From positions 1 through 64,000 of the forward strand of contig NZ_JABBNC010000042.1 in assembly GCF_012933445.1 (NCBI RefSeq): DNA of 64,000 nucleotides, read 5' to 3'. This document shows, one piece after another, positions 1 to 8,803 of this stretch. How positions within the stretch are numbered: the stretch's first letter is position 1; each line of letters opens with the position of its first letter. The notes beneath the pieces were generated by a model. It made no database searches. It had not been told where the DNA came from and was given only the letters and a program-made list of their open reading frames with translations. Both the position numbers and the translations under genes were made by a program. The DNA is from Actinoplanes sp. TBRC 11911 (GTDB lineage: Bacteria; Actinomycetota; Actinomycetes; Mycobacteriales; Micromonosporaceae).

Positions 1-115
1 ACACGTGCGAGTCGAACGTCCACACATGCGTGAAACCGGCCGCCTCCGCCTTTTTCGCCAAGTCGATCACGGTCCGAGCGGGCGGATTGCTCTGGAGCAC
101 CACGCCGATATCCAT
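1..115 (-). CDS. LLM class F420-dependent oxidoreductase, N-terminal part only (cut by window edge)
   Basis: Only the first 38 codons lie in the window; the gene runs off the left edge. The reverse strand reads MDIGVVLQSNPP, then an ELAKKAE-like helix and HVWTFDSH. This is the usual opening of the luciferase-like TIM-barrel family that uses coenzyme F420 (the group resembling TIGR03842). The start at 115 is preceded by GAAAGGG seven bases upstream; an in-frame ATG at 130 is less likely. It lies downstream of the SDR and dehydratase genes on the same strand, so it may share their transcript. Its substrate cannot be told from the fragment. A role as an extra sugar or alcohol oxidoreductase in the same pathway is a guess from position. 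Confidence 0.72.
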   Translation of the reverse strand, partial: MDIGVVLQSNPPARTVIDLAKKAEAAGFTHVWTFDSHV

Positions 116-247
116 GAGTAGCCCTTTCATCAGCACGCCGGAGAGGCCGGAAGGTTCCAGGCAAGCATCGTCGGGCCTGATGCATCGGACATTTCCCGCC
201 AGATACAAAGACGATTTCTGCCAGCTGCTCGGCACGCTCTGACCGGC

Positions 248-922
248 CTAGTAGACGGCCCGCCCGCCGCTGATGTCGTACACAGCGCCCGTGGAGAAGC
301 TGACGCCGTCCCCGGAAAGCCAGGCGATCAGCTCCGCCACCTCCTCGGCCCGCCCGGTCCGCTTCATCGGGATCAGGCTGGTGATGTGCGCCAGGGCGGC
401 CGGATCGGTGGCCGCGTTCATCGGGGTCTCGATGACCGCCGGGGCGACCGCGTTCACCAGCACCCCGCTGGTCGCCAGCTCCTTGCCGAGCGACTTGGTC
501 AGCGCGATCACCGCGGCCTTGGACGCCGAATACGGCGACATGTTCGGGTTGCCGTCCTTGCCGGCGATGCTGGCGACGTTGACGATCCGCCCCCAGCCCC
601 GGCCGAGCATGCCGGGCACATAGGCCTGGCAGGTGTGCACGATCCCGCGCACGTTGACCGCGAAGGTGCGGTCCCAGCCGTCGAGCGGGATCTCCCACAG
701 CGGGGCGTTCGGCCCGACGATGCCGGCCGCGTTGACCAGGATGTCGATCGGCCCGGTCTTGTCGGCCGCGGCGTGCACCGCGGCCGGATCCGAGACGTCC
801 ACCTGCAGGTCGGCGCCGTCGGCGAGGTCGAGCGTGAACACCTTGACGTCGCTCGCCGCCAGCCGGGCCGTGCAGGCCGCGCCGATGCCGCTCATCCCGC
901 CGGTCACCACCGCGGTGCGCAT
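248..922 (-). CDS. SDR family oxidoreductase, probable deoxy-sugar-acid dehydrogenase
   Basis: A 224-residue classical short-chain dehydrogenase. It has the dinucleotide-binding TGGMSGIG (residues 7-14), the NAAG motif (64-67) and the catalytic triad Ser118, Tyr131, Lys135. The first strand is followed by an acidic TLDLAD, which favours NAD over NADP. Its ATG overlaps the dehydratase stop by one base (TGATG), so the two are translationally coupled. Together with the FAH-family hydrolase across the divergent promoter, this matches the oxidative L-fucose/L-rhamnose routes, where an SDR oxidises the 2-keto-3-deoxy acid at C4. The sequence does not say whether it takes that step or the first sugar oxidation. 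Confidence 0.85.
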   Translation of the reverse strand: MRTAVVTGGMSGIGAACTARLAASDVKVFTLDLADGADLQVDVSDPAAVHAAADKTGPIDILVNAAGIVGPNAPLWEIPLDGWDRTFAVNVRGIVHTCQAYVPGMLGRGWGRIVNVASIAGKDGNPNMSPYSASKAAVIALTKSLGKELATSGVLVNAVAPAVIETPMNAATDPAALAHITSLIPMKRTGRAEEVAELIAWLSGDGVSFSTGAVYDISGGRAVY

Positions 923-2628
923 CAGTGCGATTCCCGCGAGACCTGCGATCCGCTCGACCCGACCAGGAAGGACAGGTCGGCGCCGGTGTTGGCCTGTCCG
1001 ACGGTGTCCACATAGAGCCGTTCCCAGCCCCGTTTCGGCGCCGCGTACGCCCGTACGGCGGCCGGCGACGGCTCCCGTGCCTCCAGTTCCCCGGGCGGCA
1101 GGTCCACCTCCAGCCGGCGCGACGCCACGTCCAGGATGATCATGTCGCCGGTACGGACCTTCGCGAGGGGTCCGCCGGCTGCCGCCTCCGGCGTCACATG
1201 CAGGACCACCGTCCCGTACGCCGTGCCGCTCATCCTGCCGTCGCAGATGCGCACCATGTCCCGTACGCCTTGGGCAAGAAGTTTCGCCGGTAACGGCATG
1301 TTGGACACCTCGGGCATGCCGGGATAGCCCTTGGGACCGCAGCCGCGCAGGACCAGCACCGAGTCGGCGGTGACCTCGAGCGCCGGGTCGTCGAGCCGGG
1401 CCTGCAGATCCTCGACCGAGTCGAACACGACCGCCGGCCCGCGATGCCGCAGCAGCTCCGGCGACGCGGCGGCCGGTTTGATCACGGCGCCGTCCGGGGC
1501 GAGGTTGCCGTAGAGCACGGCGATCCCCGCGTCGCTCTGCAAGGGCTCGTCGCGGGCCCGGATCACCTCACGGTCGTACACGGGAACGCCGTTCAGATAG
1601 TCCACCAGGCTTTGCCCGGTGACCGTGACGGCGGCCGGGTCGAGCAGATCGCGCACCTCGGCCAGCACGGCGTGCAGGCCGCCCGCCCGGTACAGGTCGT
1701 CCATCAGGAACCGGCCGGCCGGCTGGAGGTCCACCAGCAAGGGCACTCCGGATCCCGTACGGTCGAAGTCGTCCTGGGTCAGCTCGACGCCTAATCGGCC
1801 GGCGATCGCGAGCAGGTGGACCACCGCGTTCGTCGATCCGCCCATGGCGGCGAGCGCGACGATCGCGTTCAGGAACGACGCCCGCGTCATCACCGCGCTG
1901 GGCCGCCGATCCTTGCCGACCAGCTCGACGGCGAGCACCCCGGTCGCGTGCGCGCCTTCCAGCAGGCGGCTGTCCGGCGCGGGCGTCCCGGCGATGCCCG
2001 GCAGCGTCATGCCCAGCACCTCGGCCAGCAATCCCATGGTGGAGGCCGTGCCCATCGTGTTGCAGTGGCCGCGGCTGCGGATCATCGAGCCCTGCGAGCG
2101 CTGGAACTCGGCCGCGCTCAGCGTGCCCGCACGCACCTCTTCGGACAGCTTCCAGACGTCGGTGCCGCAGCCCAGCGGGACGCCGCGGAAGGTGCCGGTG
2201 AGCATCGGCCCGCCGGGCACCACGACCGCCGGGATGTCGACCGACGAGGCCGCCATCAGCAGCGCCGGGATCGTCTTGTCGCAGCCGCCGAGCAGCACGA
2301 CGCCGTCGATCGGGTTGGCCCGCAGCATCTCCTCGATGGCCATCGCGGCCATGTTGCGCCACAGCATCGCGGTGGGCCGCACCTGCGTCTCGCCGATCGA
2401 CACCACCGGCAGGTTCAGCGCGATGCCGCCGGCCTGCTGGATGCCCGCCGCGACGCTGCGCGAGACCTCGTCAAGATGGGAGTTGCAGGGGGTCAGGTCG
2501 GAGGCGGTGTTCGCGATCGCGATGTGTGGCCGGCCGTCGAACGCGTCGGCCGGTAAGCCTCGTCGCATCCAGGCCCGATGGATGTAGCTGTTCCGATCGT
2601 CACCGCCGTACCACTGAGCGCTACGCAT
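922..2628 (-). CDS. IlvD/EDD family dehydratase, probable aldonate (sugar acid) dehydratase
   Basis: A 568-residue dehydratase of the dihydroxy-acid/6-phosphogluconate dehydratase superfamily. Three cysteines expected to hold the iron-sulfur cluster are visible: Cys48 in TPCNSHL, Cys116 in GGCDKT and Cys189 in GHCNTMGTASTM. The C-terminal GRMSGTAYG carries the likely catalytic serine. The opening MRSAQWYGG is typical of the pentonate/hexonate branch (arabonate, xylonate) rather than IlvD of valine synthesis. It is first in a minus-strand operon with the SDR and opposes the IclR gene. It should convert an aldonate to a 2-keto-3-deoxy acid. The sugar is unproven; the nearby rhamnosidases suggest L-rhamnonate. 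Open frame continues far upstream of 2628, but only as antisense to the IclR gene. Confidence 0.85.
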   Translation of the reverse strand: MRSAQWYGGDDRNSYIHRAWMRRGLPADAFDGRPHIAIANTASDLTPCNSHLDEVSRSVAAGIQQAGGIALNLPVVSIGETQVRPTAMLWRNMAAMAIEEMLRANPIDGVVLLGGCDKTIPALLMAASSVDIPAVVVPGGPMLTGTFRGVPLGCGTDVWKLSEEVRAGTLSAAEFQRSQGSMIRSRGHCNTMGTASTMGLLAEVLGMTLPGIAGTPAPDSRLLEGAHATGVLAVELVGKDRRPSAVMTRASFLNAIVALAAMGGSTNAVVHLLAIAGRLGVELTQDDFDRTGSGVPLLVDLQPAGRFLMDDLYRAGGLHAVLAEVRDLLDPAAVTVTGQSLVDYLNGVPVYDREVIRARDEPLQSDAGIAVLYGNLAPDGAVIKPAAASPELLRHRGPAVVFDSVEDLQARLDDPALEVTADSVLVLRGCGPKGYPGMPEVSNMPLPAKLLAQGVRDMVRICDGRMSGTAYGTVVLHVTPEAAAGGPLAKVRTGDMIILDVASRRLEVDLPPGELEAREPSPAAVRAYAAPKRGWERLYVDTVGQANTGADLSFLVGSSGSQVSRESH

Positions 2629-2685
2629 GTCCCGTACCGTAGTCCGTCTTTCCGTTTCCCGGAACCTCGGTCTAATATCCGGAAC
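2629..2685. promoter_or_regulatory. Divergent promoter between dehydratase and IclR genes; likely leaderless IclR start
   Basis: This 57-base gap separates the two opposing starts. On the plus strand TAATAT (2673-2678) looks like a -10 box only seven bases before the GTG at 2686, and no Shine-Dalgarno is present, so the IclR mRNA is probably leaderless. CCGGAAC occurs twice (in TTTCCCGGAAC and in TATCCGGAAC), and TTCCCGGAA is a small palindrome. These are candidate IclR sites controlling both directions. Confidence 0.5.
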
Positions 2686-3429
2686 GTGACCGACAGGCTG
2701 GTGGGTGCCGACCGGGTGCTGGCCGTGCTGGCCGAGCTCGCCCGCCACCCGGACGGGATCGGCCTGGACGACCTGGCCCGCACGATGGCGAGCCCGAAAC
2801 CGACGGTCCATCGCGCGCTGGCGGCGTTGCGGCGGGCGGGTTTCGCGGCCCAGGACGGGTACGGGCGGTACGTGCTGGGCGACGAGTTCCTGCGCCTGGC
2901 GTTCGCGCACCACGAGGCCCGCCCCGACCACGTGCGCGTGCTGCCGGTGCTGCGGGCGTTGGTCGCGCGCTATGGCGAGACCGCGCACTACGCGACCCTG
3001 GACGGCCGCTGGGTGGTCTACCGTTCCAAGCTGGATCCACCGGCCGGAGCCGTACGCCTGACGTCCGTCATCGGCGGCCGCAACATGGCGCACACCACCG
3101 CCGTGGGCAAGCTGCTGCTCGCCGACCGGCTGCGCACCGAGCAGGAGGTGCGCGCCTGGGTGGGGGATCAGCCGTTGAAGACCCCCACCCCCCATTCCCT
3201 CGGTACGGTCGAGGCCCTGCACGCCGAACTGGTCCGCACCCGGGAGCGGGGTTTCGGCACCGACGACCAGGAAAACGAGGAGGGGGTCAGTTGCCTGGCC
3301 GTGCCCGCGTTCCTGACCTCGCCCAGCGTGCCGAGCGGGGCGATCAGCGTGAGCGGCCTCGCGTACCGCACCCCGCTGCAGAAGCTGATCGACGACGTGG
3401 CGGCGATCAAGGCGATCGTCGCGTTCTGA
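2686..3429 (+). CDS. IclR family transcriptional regulator
   Basis: A 247-residue regulator. An N-terminal winged helix-turn-helix (about residues 5-65, with GLDDLARTM and SPKPTVHRALAALR) is followed by an IclR effector domain containing HTTAVGKLLLAD, DQENEEGVSCLAVPAF and SVSGLAYRT. The GTG at 2686 is chosen because it directly precedes the conserved D-R-L-V-G-A-D-R-V-L start of the HTH. An ATG frame opening at 2578 would overlap the divergent dehydratase and its promoter. The gene sits between the dehydratase operon and the FAH/SDR operon, and most likely senses a pathway intermediate and controls both sides. FAH follows 21 bases downstream, so regulator and enzymes probably share a plus-strand transcript. 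Confidence 0.9.
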   Translation: MTDRLVGADRVLAVLAELARHPDGIGLDDLARTMASPKPTVHRALAALRRAGFAAQDGYGRYVLGDEFLRLAFAHHEARPDHVRVLPVLRALVARYGETAHYATLDGRWVVYRSKLDPPAGAVRLTSVIGGRNMAHTTAVGKLLLADRLRTEQEVRAWVGDQPLKTPTPHSLGTVEALHAELVRTRERGFGTDDQENEEGVSCLAVPAFLTSPSVPSGAISVSGLAYRTPLQKLIDDVAAIKAIVAF

Positions 3430-3450
3430 TTTTCTGACAGGAGAAGCAGC

Positions 3451-4311
3451 TTGTTCTTGATGCGCATCGGTGCCCCCGGCGCCGAACGGCCGGTCGTCCG
3501 CGCCGACGACGACTACTACATCGACGTGTCCGACCTGACCACCGACTACGACGAGCGGTTCTTCGGCAGCGGCGGCCTCGCGCGGCTGGCCGAGCAGGTC
3601 GAGGAACGGTTCGAGGCCGGCGACGTGCTGCCGTTCGGCGACCAGCGGATCGGCGCGCCCATCGCCCGGCCACACCAGATCCTGTGCATCGGCCTCAACT
3701 ACGCCGACCACGCCGCGGAGGCGGGCCTGCCGGTGCCGTCCGAGCCGATCCTGTTCACCAAGTCACCGAACACGCTGATCGGCCCGTACGACGACGTCCG
3801 CATCCCGCGCGGCTCGGACCGCACCGACTGGGAAGTCGAGCTGGGCATCGTCATCGGCAGCCGCACGTCCTATCTGGACGATGTCGCCGACGCGGCCGGG
3901 GCGATCGCCGGTTACGTGCTCGTCAACGACGTCAGCGAGCGCACCTTCCAGTACGACCGTGGCGGCCAGTGGTCGAAGGGCAAGTCGGCCGAGACCTTCA
4001 ACCCGGCCGGCCCGTGGCTCGCCACGCCCGACGAGATCCCCGACGTGAACGACCTGGACATGACGCTGGACGTCAGCGGCGTCCGCCGCCAGACCGGCAA
4101 CACCAAGACGATGATCTTCAACCCGTACTTCCTCGTGCACCACCTGAGCCAGTTCATGGTCCTGGAGCCCGGCGACCTGATCAACACGGGCACGCCGCCG
4201 GGGGTCGGCCAGGGTTTGAAGCCCGAGAAATACCTTCAGCCCGGCGACGTGATGGAGCTGAGCATCACGCGGCTCGGGACGGCCCGTCAGCGCGTGGTGG
4301 GGCCGCGATGA
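3451..4311 (+). CDS. Fumarylacetoacetate hydrolase family protein, probable 2,4-diketo-3-deoxy sugar acid hydrolase
   Basis: A 286-residue FAH-fold protein. The metal-binding acidic residues are visible: Glu128 and Glu130 in DWEVELG, and Asp160 in LVNDVSER. GLNYADHA and the C-terminal NTGTPPGVG are also family signatures. A TTG at 3451 is taken as the start because AGGAGA lies six bases upstream; the ATG at 3460 is the alternative. In oxidative L-fucose and L-rhamnose catabolism this family cleaves the 2,4-diketo-3-deoxy acid to pyruvate and an acid such as lactate. The co-located dehydratase and two SDRs support that role, though ureidoglycolate lyase-type or other FAH activity cannot be excluded. 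Its stop overlaps the next gene (ATGA). Confidence 0.85.
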   Translation: MFLMRIGAPGAERPVVRADDDYYIDVSDLTTDYDERFFGSGGLARLAEQVEERFEAGDVLPFGDQRIGAPIARPHQILCIGLNYADHAAEAGLPVPSEPILFTKSPNTLIGPYDDVRIPRGSDRTDWEVELGIVIGSRTSYLDDVADAAGAIAGYVLVNDVSERTFQYDRGGQWSKGKSAETFNPAGPWLATPDEIPDVNDLDMTLDVSGVRRQTGNTKTMIFNPYFLVHHLSQFMVLEPGDLINTGTPPGVGQGLKPEKYLQPGDVMELSITRLGTARQRVVGPR

Positions 4312-5057
4312 GCCTCGAATTCGACGGGCTACGGGCTTTGGTGACGGGTGGTGCGTCGGGCATCGGCCTGGCGGCCGCGTCGCTTCTCGCGTCGCGCGGC
4401 TGCGAGGTGGCGGTGCTCGACCTCAACCCCGACGTGGACAAGCCGCTGCTGGGCTTTCGCGCGGACGTCACCGACGATGCCTCCGTACGCGACGCGGTCT
4501 CGGACGCCGTCGCCGCGTTGGGCGGGCTGGACATCGTGGTGAACAACGCGGGGATCGGCGCACAGGGCACGGTCGAGGAGAACGACGACGCCGAGTGGGC
4601 GCGGGTGTTCGACGTGAACGTGCAGGGCATCGTGCGGGTCACCCGGGCTGCGTTGCCCGCGCTGCGCCGCTCGTCGCACGCGGCGATCGTCAATACGTGT
4701 TCGATCGCGGCCACCGCGGGCTTGCCGAAGCGGGCCTTGTATTCGGCGACCAAGGGTGCGGTGTTGTCGCTGACCCTGGCCATGGCCGCCGACCACCTGC
4801 GGGAGGGGATCCGGGTGAACTGCGTGAACCCGGGGACGGCGGACACGCCGTGGATCGGCCGGCTGCTGGAGAAGGCGGACGATCCGGTGGCCGAGCGGGC
4901 GGCGTTGGAGGCCCGCCAGCCGACCGGCCGATTAGTCACCGCCGACGAGGTGGCGGCGGCGATCGCGTATTTGGCGAGCCCCCTCGCGTCGGCAACGTCG
5001 GGCGTCGCGCTGGCAGTGGACGGCGGCATGCAGGGCTTGCGCCTGCCCAAGAAGTGA
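4308..5057 (+). CDS. SDR family oxidoreductase, second sugar dehydrogenase of the cluster
   Basis: A 249-residue classical SDR coupled to the FAH gene by an ATGA overlap. It shows TGGASGIG (13-20), NNAG (79-82), and the triad Ser132, Tyr145, Lys149. VAVLDLNPD after the second strand points to NAD. The final part has the usual GVALAVDGG. It is related to L-fucose/L-rhamnose dehydrogenases and to 2-keto-3-deoxy-L-fuconate dehydrogenase. With the other SDR of the cluster it probably supplies the two oxidations of the pathway; which does which is open. A perfect hairpin follows seven bases after its stop, closing the plus-strand operon. Confidence 0.85.
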   Translation: MSLEFDGLRALVTGGASGIGLAAASLLASRGCEVAVLDLNPDVDKPLLGFRADVTDDASVRDAVSDAVAALGGLDIVVNNAGIGAQGTVEENDDAEWARVFDVNVQGIVRVTRAALPALRRSSHAAIVNTCSIAATAGLPKRALYSATKGAVLSLTLAMAADHLREGIRVNCVNPGTADTPWIGRLLEKADDPVAERAALEARQPTGRLVTADEVAAAIAYLASPLASATSGVALAVDGGMQGLRLPKK

Positions 5058-5063
5058 CCGCTC

Positions 5064-5086
5064 AGCCCGGGACCCAGTCCCGGGCT
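5064..5086 (+). terminator. Hairpin after the FAH-SDR operon
   Basis: AGCCCGGGA and TCCCGGGCT form a perfect 9-bp stem with a 5-base loop, starting seven bases after the SDR stop. No T-run follows, as is common for terminators in high-GC actinobacteria. Confidence 0.65.
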
Positions 5087-5177
5087 CTCGGGTCGCGACG
5101 GCGGCAGGAAGTCAACTCGCGGAGCCCGCGCTGGCCGCGCGACGGCCGGACACCTGATCTGCGCATGCGTGCGTGGC

Positions 5178-5213
5178 CTGGCGGGTCCGCATGGTTCGGT
5201 GAGAACCCGCCAG
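5178..5213. terminator. Second hairpin in the convergent gap, likely terminator for the GH106 gene
   Basis: CTGGCGGGT (5178-5186) pairs perfectly with ACCCGCCAG (5205-5213) across an 18-base loop, about 50 bases beyond the stop of the minus-strand GH106 gene. The position between convergent genes suits a terminator. The longer loop makes this weaker than the hairpin at 5064. Confidence 0.4.
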
Positions 5214-5263
5214 ACCGGTGATTTCCACCGAAGCTTGTGTCCGGAGCGGGACGCAGTTCAGTT

Positions 5264-8200
5264 TCAGCGCTTTGTGGAGTACTTCACCTCGACGAAGGGC
5301 ACGATCTTGGCCTGCTGAGGCCCGTAGCTCAGGTAGACCTGGTCGTTCTCCCACCAGGACCTCAGCTCTTGCTGCTGGGGGATGACACCGCGATCGAGTT
5401 GGACATTCTGCAGCGTGGAGCTGTATTCGATGACGATTTGGTTGGCGCCGTTCTTGAGGTAGCGGCTGATGTCGATGACGGGCTTGGTGAGGCTGACGCC
5501 TCCGGTCCACTCGTTCGTTCCCACGAGGGGCACCTGACGGCCCGTCCCGTCATCGATGGTCGGTTTGCCCACGCCGCCGACGTCCTTCCTGACTTTGGTC
5601 GGATTGGTGGACACGTGGCCGCCGACTTTCTGGCCGTTGATCCAGACCTTCATGCTTTCGGTCATCGTGGCGCCGAAGTCGAGGTACGCGCCGCTGGCCT
5701 TCCTCGCATCCCACGTGAAGCCGGCTTCGTAGTGGCCCGTTCCGGAGACCGTTTTGCCGACCTGCGGGATGTTGTCCCACGTGGTCAGCGTGTCCAGCTG
5801 AACCTGGATAGGTGTCGTGACGGTGGAGGTCAGCGTGTTGACGGTCGTGAGACCGTCGATGGTCTCGGTGCGGACCAGGTCCCGTTCGATGCTGTTGGGC
5901 CGCCACGACTGGACGGTCAGGCTCCAGCCGGTGATGTCGTAGGGGCGGGGGACGGTGACGTCGGTGCGGTACTGCTTTCCATTGCTCAACCGCGTGGTGA
6001 GGCGGCGGCTGGTGCCGGCGCGGATCACTACCGCGTCCGGCAGAGCGTACGAGCTGTCCGCGTTGGTGGCCTCGACGCGCGCGGCGTTGGGCGCGTGCCC
6101 GGCCTTGGACTTCTCGAAGGCGAGTAACGCGACGTTGTTGTAGTCGAGGTCGACGGGCACCACCGTGCGGCCGCGGTGCCACGCGTAGTTTGCGAGTTGC
6201 GTCGCCTCGCCGGTCCAGGCGTCGATAGAGTACGGCGTGAACTCGCCTTCGACCACGATGTCGGTCTTGATGTTCAGGCCGGGATTGGGTGCGTCCCGGA
6301 CCTCCGGGCGCAGGCTCTGGCTGCGGTAGGAGCCGTCGTCGTAGTTGTAGACGTAAACGTAACGGTTGCCGTCGCTGTCCTCGCGCGTCTGGGTGAGCAA
6401 CTGCTGGTTCGGCCCGGCGTACCCGACGTACGGGTACACGTCCATCTCCTGCAGCTTGGCTATGACGTTGTCGTGGTAGCCGCCCGGTGTGGCGCTGAAG
6501 TAGTCGTCGATGGGGTCGAAGATCGTCGCGGTCCGTACCGTGTGCAGCTTCTTCAGTGCGTCGACGGTCTTCTTCAGCTCGGCGTCCGCGCCGTCGTTGA
6601 ACGGCGTCCGCGAGGCGGCCTTGCCCAGGATGACGACCTTCAGGCCCTTCTTCGCCCAGGACAGGATCTTCTTCGCACCGGCGATGTCGAGCCAGTCCTG
6701 GTAGAGGACGATCGCTTTGTAGCCGGCGGGCTCGATGGTCTTGGTCCGGGCGTCGAAGTGGACGCCGTCCTCGGACAGGAACCTCGGGCTGAAGTAGTCG
6801 TAGGTGTAGCCGTTGTCCTGCAGTTCGGTCGAACGGTAGTAGACGCCCATGTGCGCGAGCTGCCAGTTCATCTGCGAGACCTGGGGGTTGGTCCCGTGGT
6901 TCTCGGCTCGGAACGCCATGCCCTGGTTCCAGTTGTTGTGGATGAAGCCGACATCCGAGCGCGCCCGGCCGGTGCGCAGCAGTTGGTGTACGCGCCCCAG
7001 GTGCGCGTTGTACTCGTCGTAGTCGCGCGCGCTGGGGTGCCGGGTGCCAGGGTGGAAGAAGTTTTTGCTGAAGCCCGGCCACCCGTAGTTGCCGTACGCG
7101 AACTGGGCCGCCCAGACGTGCCAGATCATGCGCTGGAAACCGGCCGCGTAGGTGCGGTAGAAGTCCTTGAGCTGCAGCTGGCGGGGACCGTACTGCGGCA
7201 ACTGCGCTCCCGACTCGCTGGAGAGCACCTTGTTCGTCAGCTTGGCGCCGCCACTCCAGAGACGGAAGATGTCCACCTGGTCGTACTGGTTGAAGTTCTC
7301 GGCCTCCGGATAGTCCACTGCCGCGATCGGCTCGGAGATCTCGAAGGAGCGGCCGTAGGAGATCTGCGCCCGGGTCTCGATGCCGACCGAGTTGAGCCAC
7401 TCCTTGAGCGGGATCAGCAGCCGCTCCATGTACATGTGGGTCAGCACATCGAGAAAATCGTTGATGATCTTCTCGCGCCGGTTCGCGTCGCCGGCGAGAT
7501 CGTAGGTGCCTTTCGCGCGATCGATGTACGCGTTGTAGACGGCGTTGACCTGGGGCAGGCCGTACATGAGGAAGATGAAGGGCATGATGTCGTAGCCCTT
7601 GCGCTTTCTGAACTCCGCAGCCATGTCCTCCGACCACCACGTGATTCCGGAGGTGCCCGGGGTGATCTCGAGCGAGTCCATGAACAGCTGGACGTCACCC
7701 TTGAGGATCTTCCGCCGGAGCGTGGCATCGCTGAGGTAGTGGGTCTCCCAGAACGCGCGCAGAGCAGCCACTCCGCGCGCATCGAAGTAGTTGGTGGCAT
7801 AGCTCGGCGTCACGGCGGGGCTGGACGTCTGGTACGTGCCCTGGGTCCAGATCGCGAAGACCAGGTAGTCACCGTCGTTCGGAGCCGTCCAGGTGAGGTT
7901 CTGGGTCCAGACGTCGGCGCCCTGCGTCACCGGCAGGTCGGCGCGCGTCGCGGCGTCGACCACCGTGGCCGACACCGCCTTGTAGGCGTAGGCGGTGACG
8001 AAACGAGCGCCGGCGCGGCGGGCGTTCGCCGCCGGAGCCGGCAGGGCGCTCATGCTGCTGCCCGCGGTCACGGTGGCGGTGGCCAGCGTGAGGTTCTGCA
8101 TCGCGGCTTGGCTGTCCGGGTCCAGGCCGGGGACGTTGGACGTCGACCAGTTGGTGCCGGAGGTCAGGTAGACGCTCATGCCGAGGTCGAGGAGCTTGTT

Positions 8201-8608
8201 CATGATCAGGTTCCACTTGTGGCTCCACATCGCCGAGCCGTAGGCGTACAGATTGTTGGGCGCGCCGGCGTCGTCCTGCATGCAGAGCTCGACGCCCCGG
8301 AAACCACCGTCGTACAACGCCTGAAGCTGCTCCAGCAACGTCTCGTCAGTGTGCGCCGCATCGCCCAGCCACCAGCGCACGTCGCCGCTGTAGACGCGGT
8401 CGGGATCGATGTACTTACTCTCCAGGTGCCGGGCAAAGCCGGCCTTGGCCGAGGACGACTCACCACCGGACTTGTCCTCGCGAAGCCCGGCCGCGCTGGC
8501 TGACCCGGGCGTCGCCCATGTCGCGGCGGCGGCCAGGACGCTCGTCGCCCCGACGCCGCGCAGCACCCCGCGGCGTGAGATGGAACCATCCTTCATTGCA
8601 TCGCTCAA
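5264..8608 (-). CDS. Tat-exported glycoside hydrolase, GH106-like alpha-L-rhamnosidase
   Basis: An 1114-residue secreted enzyme. The N-terminus carries a twin-arginine signal (SISRRGVLRGVG, then a hydrophobic stretch and ATPGSASA). The mature part begins with the GH106 block (RVYSGDVRWWLGDA, GFRGVELCMQDD, MWSHKWN), continues through a long TIM-barrel region, and ends in beta-sandwich/carbohydrate-binding-like segments (about 880-1114: a GHYEAGFTW block, a KVWINGQKVGGH block, then TNEWTGGVS). A TTG at 8608 is preceded by AAAGGAC at good spacing; the ATG at 8596 is the alternative. GH106 enzymes remove L-rhamnose from rhamnogalacturonan-type polymers. Two LacI-type operator sequences lie upstream, and a cytoplasmic GH78 in the same locus supports a rhamnoside substrate. 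Confidence 0.82.
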   Translation of the reverse strand: MSDAMKDGSISRRGVLRGVGATSVLAAAATWATPGSASAAGLREDKSGGESSSAKAGFARHLESKYIDPDRVYSGDVRWWLGDAAHTDETLLEQLQALYDGGFRGVELCMQDDAGAPNNLYAYGSAMWSHKWNLIMNKLLDLGMSVYLTSGTNWSTSNVPGLDPDSQAAMQNLTLATATVTAGSSMSALPAPAANARRAGARFVTAYAYKAVSATVVDAATRADLPVTQGADVWTQNLTWTAPNDGDYLVFAIWTQGTYQTSSPAVTPSYATNYFDARGVAALRAFWETHYLSDATLRRKILKGDVQLFMDSLEITPGTSGITWWSEDMAAEFRKRKGYDIMPFIFLMYGLPQVNAVYNAYIDRAKGTYDLAGDANRREKIINDFLDVLTHMYMERLLIPLKEWLNSVGIETRAQISYGRSFEISEPIAAVDYPEAENFNQYDQVDIFRLWSGGAKLTNKVLSSESGAQLPQYGPRQLQLKDFYRTYAAGFQRMIWHVWAAQFAYGNYGWPGFSKNFFHPGTRHPSARDYDEYNAHLGRVHQLLRTGRARSDVGFIHNNWNQGMAFRAENHGTNPQVSQMNWQLAHMGVYYRSTELQDNGYTYDYFSPRFLSEDGVHFDARTKTIEPAGYKAIVLYQDWLDIAGAKKILSWAKKGLKVVILGKAASRTPFNDGADAELKKTVDALKKLHTVRTATIFDPIDDYFSATPGGYHDNVIAKLQEMDVYPYVGYAGPNQQLLTQTREDSDGNRYVYVYNYDDGSYRSQSLRPEVRDAPNPGLNIKTDIVVEGEFTPYSIDAWTGEATQLANYAWHRGRTVVPVDLDYNNVALLAFEKSKAGHAPNAARVEATNADSSYALPDAVVIRAGTSRRLTTRLSNGKQYRTDVTVPRPYDITGWSLTVQSWRPNSIERDLVRTETIDGLTTVNTLTSTVTTPIQVQLDTLTTWDNIPQVGKTVSGTGHYEAGFTWDARKASGAYLDFGATMTESMKVWINGQKVGGHVSTNPTKVRKDVGGVGKPTIDDGTGRQVPLVGTNEWTGGVSLTKPVIDISRYLKNGANQIVIEYSSTLQNVQLDRGVIPQQQELRSWWENDQVYLSYGPQQAKIVPFVEVKYSTKR

Positions 8609-8668
8609 CGCACTGTCCTTTCCTGGCGGGCGGACTCCTCAAGGCCACGCGGGCCGCGGCGATAGACT

Positions 8669-8680
8669 TGAAACGATTCA
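8669..8680. promoter_or_regulatory. LacI-type operator candidate TGAAACGATTCA upstream of GH106
   Basis: TGAAACGATTCA has inverted TGAA/TTCA arms around a central CG, the general form of LacI-family sites. It lies about 60 bases upstream of the GH106 start. It differs from the GTAGA-type sites of this locus, so a different LacI protein may bind it. Confidence 0.4.
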
Positions 8681-8787
8681 TTTCCGCGGCGCGATCCATC
8701 GGCGGTTCCAGCGTGTGGCAGTCGACCACCGCCGCCGAGCACCGCGATAGCACTGGAGGAGTTGTCCGGGGGATTACCGTCGTGTTT

Positions 8788-8803
8788 CGTAGAACGGTAT
8801 CCA
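8788..8803. promoter_or_regulatory. Degenerate copy of the locus operator upstream of GH106
   Basis: CGTAGAACGGTATCCA matches the left half and centre of the operator CGTAGAACGGTCTACG found at 9770, while the right half is degraded. It could bring the exported rhamnosidase, and perhaps the reductase, under the same LacI control. Confidence 0.45.

Noticed and set aside
2629..3711. Upstream extension of the dehydratase frame to 3711
   Set aside because: The extra 360 codons are antisense to the IclR and FAH genes and have no dehydratase similarity. The normal start MRSAQWYGG lies at 2628.
6176..8503. A very long open frame on the plus strand opposite the GH106 gene (775 codons)
   Set aside because: It is an antisense frame produced by high GC content and codon bias. 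The minus strand encodes a clear glycosidase with a signal peptide.
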